This document shows positions 53,839-61,778 of a stretch of DNA of 64,000 bases, one piece after another (position 1 is the stretch's first letter; the number at the start of each line of letters is the position of its first letter). The DNA lies in contig PLBY01000119.1 of assembly GCA_003134655.1 (NCBI GenBank), positions 62,001 through 126,000 on the forward strand, written 5' to 3'. Source of the stretch: Acidobacteriaceae bacterium. GTDB lineage: Bacteria > Acidobacteriota > Terriglobia > Terriglobales > Acidobacteriaceae. A program made the translations under genes and the position numbers. A model generated the notes under the pieces. That model searched no databases. It was not told the origin of the DNA and saw only the letters and a program-made list of their open reading frames with translations.

Positions 53839-54915
53839 TCACCGGTTAATATCCTCCTTCGCCTCCAGCCTCTTTACATAGCCTTCCAACGCAGTCTTGT
53901 TGGCATCGGGAGCCCCAGACATCGAGAGCTTTATTTCCTTGACTGCGTTGTCAAAATCTCCCTGCGAACTGTAGACCCGCGCCATGCCAAGATGCGAAGT
54001 CCAAAAGTCGGGGAACTTCTTGGCGTTCGAGCGGAAGACCACAATGGCCTCATCCTGTTTCTTTTCTCCCTGCAGCCCCCGCGCATATACGTAGAGCTGC
54101 AACGCGTTGGCCATGCCCAGCGCTTTATCTCGAGCGACTTCGGCATCCTGCTTGCGTCCCATGGCTTCCAGAATGTGCGACTTGTTCATCACATTGTCGT
54201 AGCGCTCTTCGGCCTGAATCGATAGCTCCTCATCCTTCAGCGCTTCGTCAAGATCGATCTTGTTGGCCAGGAAATAGCCGGCCGCATCATCCCACCCTTC
54301 CCAGTAATATTGGTTGAGCCCGTGCAGTTGCCGGTGGATGCTGGCCACGACCAGATCGTTCACCTTGATCTGGACTTTGAACGGGACCGCAACCTTATCC
54401 CAGCGCATGGTAACGATCGCAGAGTCCGGCTTGACCTCGTCGAAATCGTAGGCCAGCGCATCATGGGCCTCGGCCGCTTGTGGCTTCACGTTCACGCGCA
54501 GGGCATCTTCTTCTTGCTTGTAGGTGAAGCTTCCCCATGAAGTGGCGTTCTTCGAGAAGATCACCGTCCACTGGTTCTCGCCCGGGATCATGTGCAGGCC
54601 ATAGGTTCCCTTATCGAGTGCTTGGCCTTCAATCGTGACTGGATCGGTGAACGTGATGGTTGTATTTTCGTTTGCGCCGGCGCGCCACACTTGCCCATAG
54701 GGCGCGAGTTTGCCCCAGATCTGGCGCCCGTTGGCCAACGGCCGGTGATAGTTCACGGTAATATCGGTAATGCCAATGCGTTGCATCACTACCGCATGCT
54801 GGCTCTGCCGGGGCAGATCGAGCATCAGCGTTTCGCCAGTGGCAGTCTGAGCGTGGCAGAAACTGGCGATAGACAAAACAGCGGAGAACAGAGCAAGCAG
54901 ACGAACTCTGGGCAT
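53839..54915 (-). CDS. Secreted DUF2911 protein with TPR-like tail
   Basis: 358 residues from the ATG at 54915 with AGGAG upstream; the frame opens at 55152, but the extra part is repeat-like and lacks a start site. Signal peptide MPRVRLLALFSAVLSIASFCHAQ. The DUF2911 beta domain (about 35-200) reads ITDITVNYHRPLANGRQIWGKLAPYGQVWRAGANENTTITFTDPVTIEGQALDKGTYGLHMIPGENQWTVIFSKN in the typical order. The C-terminal half is a TPR-like helical region (VFRSNAKKFPDFWTSHLGMARVYSSQGDFDNAVKEI). Function unknown; widespread in soil Acidobacteriota and Bacteroidota. Confidence 0.9.
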   Translation of the reverse strand: MPRVRLLALFSAVLSIASFCHAQTATGETLMLDLPRQSQHAVVMQRIGITDITVNYHRPLANGRQIWGKLAPYGQVWRAGANENTTITFTDPVTIEGQALDKGTYGLHMIPGENQWTVIFSKNATSWGSFTYKQEEDALRVNVKPQAAEAHDALAYDFDEVKPDSAIVTMRWDKVAVPFKVQIKVNDLVVASIHRQLHGLNQYYWEGWDDAAGYFLANKIDLDEALKDEELSIQAEERYDNVMNKSHILEAMGRKQDAEVARDKALGMANALQLYVYARGLQGEKKQDEAIVVFRSNAKKFPDFWTSHLGMARVYSSQGDFDNAVKEIKLSMSGAPDANKTALEGYVKRLEAKEDINR

Positions 54916-55259
54916 AAGGAAGCTCCTTTTTCGCGGCAGGAATCGCACCGCCGAGTCAGTCACAACGTGGATGGAAGAACAGGGATTGAGCACGAGCGTT
55001 TCGTTGTGATGGCTTGGACGCGCGTCCGCGGCCAAGGTAAGCAATCGCAATATTTGGGCGCGGCAGAATGCGGGGTCTTCACGTCCTTTGCGGGTTTCCT
55101 CAGCGATCTTTGCGGTGAAAAGCTTTTTTAGCTCCCGGCTTGACAAACCCACACCTCTGGAGCAGAATTCTCAAAGGCGAATAAAAAGCGAAAACGCCTC
55201 CGCGGCCCCAATCTGTATACACCAGCCCCGGCGCTCCCTGAAATCTTCCGAGGAATCTT
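54916..55259. other. Divergent region between DUF2911 and imuA genes
   Basis: 344 bp. It holds a CTTTGCGG-type repeat string (about 55075-55130) and the likely imuA promoter (next entry). No gene. Confidence 0.5.
55140..55225 (+). promoter_or_regulatory. Candidate imuA promoter and SOS-box-like palindrome
   Basis: TTGACA (55140-55145), 17-bp spacer and CAGAAT (55163-55168) form a plausible sigma-70 promoter. At 55213-55225 lies CTGTATACACCAG, which resembles half of an E. coli-type LexA box (CTGT...). The cassette downstream is LexA-controlled in other bacteria; whether this site is used is inference. Confidence 0.4.
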
Positions 55260-56276
55260 ATGTCTTCCGCAGTGGTTTCCACTTCGGCGGCCCTGGGCCG
55301 CCCTTTTGTCTTTGACGCCAAAGCAGTTCCGGAAGTGTCTCTGCCGCCCGGCGACAATCGCCAGGATCAGATGGGCACCCAGGAATCACCAATCGTCCGT
55401 GTTCTTCAATCAACAATCAACAATCAAAAATCAAAAATCCCCCCCGCGAGCGTCACCCCAGCGTCGCAGCTCGACATCCGTCCAGCACCAGAGATGGTTT
55501 CCAGCGGCATTCCCGCCCTCGACACCCTGACCGGAGGCCTGCCCCGCGGATGCCTGACCGAAATCTGCGGCCCCGCCTCCTCAGGCCGCACCACCTTACT
55601 TCTGGCCGCCTTGGCCGCCGCCACGCAACGCGGAGAATTCTGCGCCGTCGTCGACGCCAGCGACGCGCTCGACCCCGACTCTGCAGTCGAAGCTGGCGTG
55701 GAACTGGACCGACTGCTATGGGTGCGCTGCGGCGAGAGTTCCCCGCAAAGAGAGCGCTCACCACAGAGGCACAGAGACACAGAGACGAATTCTTTGAAAA
55801 ATCAGATTCGATCACGCAACGAAAATCAGACAGAACATCGTCTCGAGCAAGTCCTGCGCGCCACCGATTTGCTTCTCGAAAGCGGAGGCTTCGGCCTGAT
55901 CGTGCTCGATCTCGGCGATCTGCCCACACAGTCCGCCCGCCGCATTCCACTGACCACATGGTTCCGCTTCCGCCGCGCGGTAGAAAACAAACCCACAATC
56001 CTGCTGGCGATTGAGCACCACCCCATCGCCGGAAGCTGCTCTTCCCTGTTGCTGCAGCTGGGATCGGCAGATGAATTAGCCGCGAGAGATACCGAAGCCC
56101 CGAAGGGACGAAATAAAATCAATCTGCCCGCTCAACCCGAACTTGATTTTCCATGTCCCCCGCACGCGCAATTGTTCACTGGTTTGGATATCACCGCGGA
56201 ACTCATTCGCTCCCGTCTGGATCGCAAACCTGCGCGCTCCGTCATGTTCGAAACCAAAACCGCCTGGGCTGGATGA
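55260..56276 (+). CDS. imuA: ImuA-like RecA-fold protein, mutasome accessory
   Basis: 338 residues. ATG at 55260 behind GAGGA. RecA-like fold with a P-loop region (EICGPASSGRTTLLLAALAAA), a Walker B-like LIVLDLGDLP, and the N-terminal VSSGIPALDTLTGGLPRG of RecA-type ATPases. In the known imuA-imuB-dnaE2 cassette it takes part in error-prone translesion synthesis. Two short segments look like translated repeat: residues about 49-60 (STINNQKSK, R5) and about 167-180 (PQRHRDTETNSLKNQ, R4). It is 27 bp before imuB. Confidence 0.85.
   Translation: MSSAVVSTSAALGRPFVFDAKAVPEVSLPPGDNRQDQMGTQESPIVRVLQSTINNQKSKIPPASVTPASQLDIRPAPEMVSSGIPALDTLTGGLPRGCLTEICGPASSGRTTLLLAALAAATQRGEFCAVVDASDALDPDSAVEAGVELDRLLWVRCGESSPQRERSPQRHRDTETNSLKNQIRSRNENQTEHRLEQVLRATDLLLESGGFGLIVLDLGDLPTQSARRIPLTTWFRFRRAVENKPTILLAIEHHPIAGSCSSLLLQLGSADELAARDTEAPKGRNKINLPAQPELDFPCPPHAQLFTGLDITAELIRSRLDRKPARSVMFETKTAWAG
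55404..55440. repeat. R5 repeat within imuA
   Basis: TCTTCAATCAACAATCAACA followed by ATCAAAAATCAAAAATC: pentamer-like units of ATCAA. Read in frame as VLQSTINNQKSKI. Confidence 0.75.
55758..55788. repeat. R4 half-element within imuA
   Basis: CTCACCACAGAGGCACAGAG plus ACACAGAGACG, the same string as at 23428 and 61011. It lies in a region predicted as a loop of the protein and is read in frame. Confidence 0.8.
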
Positions 56277-56303
56277 ATCCGTACTACGTAATGGCTCAAA
56301 ATC

Positions 56304-57890
56304 ATGCCATTCGCTTGCATCTACGTTCCGAATTTCCCCGTGGCGGCTGCCTTGCGCGCCGAACCGGAACTGCAGGCGCGTGCCGTCGCCATTCTCGAAG
56401 GCAAACCTCCGCTGGAAAAAACCATCGCGGTCAATGACAAGGCCGCCCGCATGGGCATTGCGCCGGGCATGACCAAGGCCCAAGCCGAACTCTGCGCGGA
56501 ACTCGCCTTGCGCCCGCGTTCTGCTCTGCAGGAATCCGCTGCGCACGCCGCCTTGCTTGATTGCGCTCAGTCCTTCTCTCCGTGTGTGGAAGACGCCGCC
56601 TGCGACACCGCCCTGCTCGATCTCGCCGGAATGGAATCTCTTCTCGGACCGCTGCCGGAAATTTCCCGCGCCATCCACCGCCGCACAACCGCGCTCGGAC
56701 TCGCCGCCCATGTTGCCGTGGCTTCCAATCCCGATGCGGCCGTGCTCGCCGCTCGTGGGTTCCCTGGCGTCACCGTGATTCCCGCAGGCAAAGAAGCCGA
56801 GCAATTGGGCTCCTTGCCAACGGAAGTGTTGTTCGCCGACCGGTTGGAAGATTCGCAGAAAGAAGACGATCAGAAAAAAGCCGCTGCCCGCCTGCTGGAA
56901 ACCCTCGACCGCTGGGGAATACGCAACCTGCGTGGGCTGGCCGCGCTGCCGGAAGTGTCGCTCAGCGAACGTCTCGGACAAGAAGGCCTGCGCCTCCAGC
57001 AGTTGGCCCGTGGCACGGCTTCGCGCACGCTTGTCCCTGTCGAGACGCCGCCGGTATTTGAAGAAGCAGTCGAACTCGAACACCCGATCGTCCTGCTCGA
57101 GCCCCTGGCCTTCCTGCTGAATCGCCTGCTTGAGCAAATCTGCGCAAGGTTAGGTTCGCGCGCCCTGGCCACGCAAGAACTACGCCTCACGCTGGAACTC
57201 GAAAACCTGACGTCTTCCAATCAGCAATCAGCCATCAACAATCAGCAATTTGCCCGCACCCTGCGCCTGCCTCTTCCCATGCTCGACTCAAAGGTTTTTC
57301 TCAAGTTGCTGCAACTGGATTTAAACGCACATCCCCCAGGAGCACCCATCATGAAGATCCATCTAGCCGCCGAACCCGCGCGTCCACGATCGGCGCAGGG
57401 CGGGCTGTTCCTGCCTCCCTCGCCGGAACCGGAAAAACTGGAACTCACCCTCGCCCGCATCGCCGGGATGGTCGGCGAAAACAAGGTAGGAGCGCTGGAG
57501 TTGCTCGACACGCACCATCCGGACGGCTTTCGCATGCGCCGTTTTGTGGCTGAGGTCGCGCGCAAAACTCCGCAGAAGAAGACTCCGGACTCGGCAGCAG
57601 CAACCGCCGCTGTCACCGCCCTGCGCCGCTTCCGCCCGCCCCTGCGCGTGAACGTCACTTTGGAAAACGGCCAGCCGGTGCGTGTGGTGTGCCCAAAGAA
57701 AAAAGAAGTGCAGGGCGATGTGCTCTGGAAAGCCGGCCCCTGGCGCGCCTCCGGCGACTGGTGGGAGCGCGAAGCCTGGTCGCGCGACGAATGGGACCTA
57801 GCCCTGCGCAACGGCGACGCCGTCTCTTTCTACCGCCTAGTGCACGATCTGTTAGGCGGCGGCTGGTTCGTAGAAGGAACGTATGACTGA
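56304..57890 (+). CDS. imuB: ImuB, Y-family polymerase-like accessory protein
   Basis: 528 residues. Related to Y-family polymerases (DinB/UmuC) but the metal-binding acidic residues of the first motif are missing: the N-terminus reads MPFACIYVPNFPVAAALRAE where polymerases have D-x-D/FFA-x-VE. It would act as a beta-clamp-bound bridge rather than a polymerase, as in other bacteria. The fingers/palm region (VNDKAARMGIAPGMTKAQAELCAELALRPRS) and the little-finger part follow. The tail (about 440-528) carries Arg/Trp-rich segments. Residues about 305-318 are translated R5 repeat (SSNQQSAINNQQF). Confidence 0.9.
   Translation: MPFACIYVPNFPVAAALRAEPELQARAVAILEGKPPLEKTIAVNDKAARMGIAPGMTKAQAELCAELALRPRSALQESAAHAALLDCAQSFSPCVEDAACDTALLDLAGMESLLGPLPEISRAIHRRTTALGLAAHVAVASNPDAAVLAARGFPGVTVIPAGKEAEQLGSLPTEVLFADRLEDSQKEDDQKKAAARLLETLDRWGIRNLRGLAALPEVSLSERLGQEGLRLQQLARGTASRTLVPVETPPVFEEAVELEHPIVLLEPLAFLLNRLLEQICARLGSRALATQELRLTLELENLTSSNQQSAINNQQFARTLRLPLPMLDSKVFLKLLQLDLNAHPPGAPIMKIHLAAEPARPRSAQGGLFLPPSPEPEKLELTLARIAGMVGENKVGALELLDTHHPDGFRMRRFVAEVARKTPQKKTPDSAAATAAVTALRRFRPPLRVNVTLENGQPVRVVCPKKKEVQGDVLWKAGPWRASGDWWEREAWSRDEWDLALRNGDAVSFYRLVHDLLGGGWFVEGTYD
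57217..57250. repeat. R5 repeat within imuB
   Basis: TCTTCCAATCAGCAATCAGC followed by CATCAACAATCAGCAATTT, in frame and in a region between two helices of the little finger. Confidence 0.75.
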
Positions 57891-57899
57891 AAAGAAGTG

Positions 57900-57929
57900 C
57901 TCAGTACCGAGTACTGGGTACTGAGTACT
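57900..57929. repeat. R2 repeat that overlaps the dnaE2 start
   Basis: CTCAGTACCGAGTACTGGGTACTGAGTACT. Its last T is the first base of the TTG start codon at 57929. It lies 10 bp after the imuB stop and takes the place where a ribosome-binding site would be expected. Confidence 0.85.
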
Positions 57930-60900
57930 TGTATATCGAACTTCACGCCCGCTCCGCTTTCAGCTTTCTCGAAGGTGCCTCACTGCCCGAGGAGTTGGCC
58001 GCAGTCTGCTCTCAGCTCAAACTGTCCGCCATGGCGCTGCTCGACGCCGACGGCGTATACGGCGCCCCGCGCTTTCACCTGGCCGCAAAGAAAATGGAGA
58101 TCAAGGCGCACATCGGAGCGGAAGTCGCCTGCGCCCTCCACGATCCTGTCATCCTGAGCGGAGCAAGTGCTGCACGAAATGCAGCACTTGCGGAGTCGAA
58201 GGATCCCTACCCTCGACAGTCCGCGAAGGAAATAGGGATTCCTCGCTCCGCTCGGAATGACAAATCCAAGGTGAGTACAAATCCCTTCCGTCTCCCACTT
58301 CTCGTCGCATCCCGCCCCGGCTACCAAAACCTCTGCCGCCTGATCACCAAAATGAAGCTGCGCGCCAAAAAAGGCGAAGGCGCAGTCACAGAAGAAGAAT
58401 TACAAGAGCACGCCCAAGGCCTCATCTGCCTCACCGGCGGCGCCGAAGGCCCCCTCGCCGCAGCCTTGCAGCACAGCGGCATCGACGAAGCTCGCCGCCA
58501 AGTCGATCAACTCGTCGGAATCTTCGGCTCCGGCAACGTCTACGTCGAACTGCAACGCCATTTCCAGCGCGAAGAAGAATCTCGCAACCGCGCCGCAATC
58601 ACCATCGCCCGCTCGCTGAATCTTCCTCTGCTCGCCACCAACGGAGTCTGCTACGCCACGCCCAAAGCTCGCGAACTATGCGACGCCTTCACTGCCATCC
58701 GCAACCACCGCACCCTGTCCACCGCCGGACGATTGCTCTCCCGCAACTCCGAGCGCTTTCTTAAATCCGCGCAGGAAATGCAGCTACTCTTCGCGGACCT
58801 GCCCGAAGCTATCACTAACACGCTGGAAGTTTCTTCCCGCCTGGAATTCACCCTCGACAATCTCGGCTACGAATTCCCACGTTATGCCGTGCCCGAAGGC
58901 GAGACCATGAACTCTTTCCTGCGCGACCGCGCATGGGAAGGCTTTCACGATCGCTACGGCCGTAAACCGCACGACCTGCAAACCCGCGCTCGTCTTCAAA
59001 TCGAAAAAGAATTGAAGCTGATCGAGAAACTCAAACTCGCCGGATACTTCCTCATCGTCTGGGACCTGGTCCGCTTCTGCCGCGAGCAAAACATTCTTGC
59101 CCAGGGACGCGGTTCCGCCGCCAACAGCGCCGTCTGCTACTCGCTCGGCATCACCGCGGTCGACGCCGTCAGCATGGAATTGCTCTTCGAGCGTTTTCTT
59201 TCCGAAGAGCGCGGCGAGTGGCCCGACATCGATCTCGATCTGCCCAGCGGCGACGAGCGCGAAAAAGTTATCCAGTACGTTTACCAGCGTTACGGCGAGC
59301 GCGGCGCCGCCATGACTGCCAATGTCATTACCTACCGCAACCGCATGGCCGCGCGCGAAATGGGCAAGGCTCTGGGATTCGATCCGGAAACGCTCCAGAA
59401 AATTTCCGCTGCGGTCGCCACCTGGGAATTCCGTGACGAAAACGACGCCCTCGACCGTCGCTTCCGCGATGCCGGACTCGACCTCAATCACCCGCGACTG
59501 CGCAAATATTACGAACTCTGCCTCGCCGTGCAGGACATGCCGCGCCATCTCGGCCAGCACTCCGGCGGCATGGTCATCTGCCAGGGACAACTCGATTCCG
59601 TCGTCCCGCTCGAACCCGCTTCCATGCCCGGCCGCGTCGTCGTGCAGTGGGATAAAGAAGATTGCGCCGACATGGGCATCATCAAAGTCGATCTGCTCGG
59701 CCTCGGCATGATGGCGGTGCTCAAGGATTCCATCGAACTCATTCGCGACCACTATCACGAAGAAGTGGACCTCGCGCATCTGCCGCAGGACGATCCGCCG
59801 GTGTACTCCGCGCTACAGCAGGCCGACACGATCGGCTTATTTCAGGTGGAAAGCCGCGCGCAAATGTCGTGTCTGCCGCGCCTGCGCCCTAAAAAGTTTT
59901 ATGACATTGTGGTGCAGGTCGCGATCATCCGCCCCGGCCCGATCGTCGGCCAGATGGTGAATCCATTTTTGCAGCGCCGCCAGGGGCGCGAGGACGTCAC
60001 CTATCCGCACCCATCGCTCGAACCCGTGCTCAAGCGCACGCTCGGCGTCCCGCTGTTTCAGGAACAACTGCTGCGTCTCGCCATGATCGCCGCCAACTTC
60101 ACCGGAGGCGAGGCCGAAGAACTGCGCCGCGCCATGGGCTTCAAACGCTCGCAAGCGCGCATGCGCGAAATCGAAGCCAAACTGCGCTCCGGCATGACGC
60201 ACAACGGAATCCCGCCGAAAGCACAGGAAGAAATCATTCTCTCTATCACATCCTTCGCGCTCTACGGATTCCCCGAATCCCACGCCGCAAGCTTCGCGCT
60301 CATCGCCTATGCCAGCGCTTATTTGAAGTGCCATTACCTTGCCGCCTTCACCGCGGCCTTGCTCAACAACCAGCCCATGGGATTTTATTCGCCCGCGACG
60401 ATCGTGAAAGACGCCCAGCGCCACGGCCTGAAACTGCTGCCCGTAGATGTAACGAAGTCAGACTGGAATTGCACGTTGGAAACAGTACTCAGTACCCAGT
60501 ACTCAGTTCTCAGTGAAGACCTAGCCGCAGAGCGGCGGCAGAATGCAGCCCACGGCGCAAGCCGTGGATCAGACACCGGCGATGGAGAAGCCCCGGAGAG
60601 GCAAAAGAACCAGTCCCGCAAGGGACGGAATGTGAAAGCCCAGGACGGAAGTCCTGGGGAAGGACCTGAAGATTGGAACAAGTCCCGTAGGGACGGCACA
60701 CAGGTGGAGGAATCTCAACTTTCCTCAGTGCTCAATGCGTTGCGCTCAAAACTCATAAGCCCTGGAAAGATCCCCGATCTACAACTTCAAAAGAATACTG
60801 AACGAGCCGAAGGGAACACCACGATCGCTCTCCGCATGGGGCTGCGCTACGTCCGCAGCCTGCGCGAAGAAGCCGCTCAGTCGTTAGTCCGCGAACGCAT

Positions 60901-61645
60901 GCGCGCCCCCTTCACTTCCATTCACGACCTCACCCGCCGCGCCCCCGAACTGCGCAAGGACGAACTCAACACGCTGGCAGAAATTGGTGCGCTGAACGCG
61001 ATCGGGAATTCACCACGGAGGCACGGAGTCACAGAGGAAAAAACAACACTTCAATCAACCATCAAAAATCAACAATCAACATTGTCCTCCTCCGTGACTC
61101 CGTGCCTCCGTGGTGAAAAGAAACTTCACCGCCGCGATGCCCTCTGGCAAGTCGAACGCGCCGTCCGCGGCTCCGGCCCGCTGCTCGAACAACAGCCCGA
61201 GCCCGACTCGCCCTCGCCGCTCCAGCCCATGAACCACGAAGAGCGCCTGGTCGCCGACTTCCACGGCACCGGACTCACCGTCGGCCCGCATCCCATGGCC
61301 TACCGCCGCGACTGGCTCAATGCCATGGGCATTCGCCGCGCCAGCGAACTGCGCGACATTCCCAACGGCAAGCGCCTCCGCATCGGGGGCTGCGTTATCG
61401 TCCGCCAGCGCCCGGGCACCGCCAAAGGATTTGTATTTTTAAGTCTGGAAGATGAAACCGGAGTAGCCAACGCGATCATCACGCCCGACCTGTTTCATCA
61501 GAACCGCCTGCTATTGGCCAGCGAGCGCTTCCTCGCCATCGAAGGAATTCTGCAGAATCAGGATAACGTCATCTCCGTCAAAGCCGAACGCGTGCTACCC
61601 CTGTTCGTCACGAAAGCCGAAACCGTTTCGCACGACTTTCACTAA
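57929..61645 (+). CDS. dnaE2: Error-prone DNA polymerase III alpha DnaE2 (ImuC)
   Basis: 1238 residues, about 160 more than typical DnaE2. Replicative-type polymerase that bypasses lesions with ImuA/ImuB. An N-terminal PHP domain (YIELHARSAFSFLEG), palm motifs QGRGSAANSAVCYSLGIT and WPDIDLDLPSGDERE, LGQHSGGMVI, and an OB-fold near the end (IGGCVIVRQRPGTAKGFVFLSLED) are present. The extra length is translated dispersed repeat at about residues 73-112, 852-928 and 1028-1064, none breaking the frame. The start is a TTG at 57929; the frame is open upstream to 57887 with only CTG codons, and no ribosome-binding site is visible. Confidence 0.94.
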   Translation: MYIELHARSAFSFLEGASLPEELAAVCSQLKLSAMALLDADGVYGAPRFHLAAKKMEIKAHIGAEVACALHDPVILSGASAARNAALAESKDPYPRQSAKEIGIPRSARNDKSKVSTNPFRLPLLVASRPGYQNLCRLITKMKLRAKKGEGAVTEEELQEHAQGLICLTGGAEGPLAAALQHSGIDEARRQVDQLVGIFGSGNVYVELQRHFQREEESRNRAAITIARSLNLPLLATNGVCYATPKARELCDAFTAIRNHRTLSTAGRLLSRNSERFLKSAQEMQLLFADLPEAITNTLEVSSRLEFTLDNLGYEFPRYAVPEGETMNSFLRDRAWEGFHDRYGRKPHDLQTRARLQIEKELKLIEKLKLAGYFLIVWDLVRFCREQNILAQGRGSAANSAVCYSLGITAVDAVSMELLFERFLSEERGEWPDIDLDLPSGDEREKVIQYVYQRYGERGAAMTANVITYRNRMAAREMGKALGFDPETLQKISAAVATWEFRDENDALDRRFRDAGLDLNHPRLRKYYELCLAVQDMPRHLGQHSGGMVICQGQLDSVVPLEPASMPGRVVVQWDKEDCADMGIIKVDLLGLGMMAVLKDSIELIRDHYHEEVDLAHLPQDDPPVYSALQQADTIGLFQVESRAQMSCLPRLRPKKFYDIVVQVAIIRPGPIVGQMVNPFLQRRQGREDVTYPHPSLEPVLKRTLGVPLFQEQLLRLAMIAANFTGGEAEELRRAMGFKRSQARMREIEAKLRSGMTHNGIPPKAQEEIILSITSFALYGFPESHAASFALIAYASAYLKCHYLAAFTAALLNNQPMGFYSPATIVKDAQRHGLKLLPVDVTKSDWNCTLETVLSTQYSVLSEDLAAERRQNAAHGASRGSDTGDGEAPERQKNQSRKGRNVKAQDGSPGEGPEDWNKSRRDGTQVEESQLSSVLNALRSKLISPGKIPDLQLQKNTERAEGNTTIALRMGLRYVRSLREEAAQSLVRERMRAPFTSIHDLTRRAPELRKDELNTLAEIGALNAIGNSPRRHGVTEEKTTLQSTIKNQQSTLSSSVTPCLRGEKKLHRRDALWQVERAVRGSGPLLEQQPEPDSPSPLQPMNHEERLVADFHGTGLTVGPHPMAYRRDWLNAMGIRRASELRDIPNGKRLRIGGCVIVRQRPGTAKGFVFLSLEDETGVANAIITPDLFHQNRLLLASERFLAIEGILQNQDNVISVKAERVLPLFVTKAETVSHDFH
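58147..58262. repeat. R1 repeat inside dnaE2 (in frame)
   Basis: TGTCATCCTGAGCGGAGC, inner hairpin (AAGTGCTGCACGAAATGCAGCACTT), GTCGAAGGATCCCTACC, then a reversed end (CGCTCCGCTCGGAATGACA). It encodes about 39 residues (PVILSGASAARNAALAESKDP...). The inner hairpin is almost the same as in the copy after hspR. Confidence 0.9.
60484..60513. repeat. R2 repeat inside dnaE2 (in frame)
   Basis: AGTACTCAGTACCCAGTACTCAGTTCTCAG, read as VLSTQYSVLS; same family as before ffh, around phoB and at the dnaE2 start. Confidence 0.85.
60525..60712. repeat. Cluster of GTCCCGCAAGGGAC-type hairpins inside dnaE2
   Basis: Successive palindromes: GCCCACGGCGCAAGCCGTGG, AGTCCCGCAAGGGACGG, CCCAGGACGGAAGTCCTGGG and AGTCCCGTAGGGACGG. 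Encodes about 63 residues rich in Gly, Lys, Arg and Glu without order. It lies in the region where the polymerase core gives way to the C-terminal domain. Confidence 0.75.
61011..61117. repeat. R4-R5-R4 composite element inside dnaE2 (in frame)
   Basis: CACCACGGAGGCACGGAGTC at the left, ATCAACCATCAAAAATCAAC in the middle, CTCCGTGCCTCCGTGGTGAA at the right: inverted outer arms with an R5 centre. It encodes about 36 residues (PRRHGVTEEK ... CLRGEK). Confidence 0.9.
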
Positions 61646-61650
61646 ACTTC

Positions 61651-61767
61651 CTCCACCACGGAGACACGGAGAAGAGCAAGAAAATGGTCGCGGATTTTCG
61701 GGGTTCAATCAGCAATCAGAAATCAACAATCAACAATTTCTCCGTGCCTCCGTGTCTCCGTGGTGAA
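61651..61767. repeat. R4-R5-R4 composite element after dnaE2
   Basis: CTCCACCACGGAGACACGGAG, then TCAATCAGCAATCAGAAATC plus AACAATCAACAATTT, then TCCGTGCCTCCGTGTCTCCGTGGTG. A second, intergenic copy of the element found in dnaE2 at 61011-61117, five bases after the dnaE2 stop. It could form a long hairpin as a 3' end. Confidence 0.9.
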
Positions 61768-61778
61768 TTTCGCAATGT

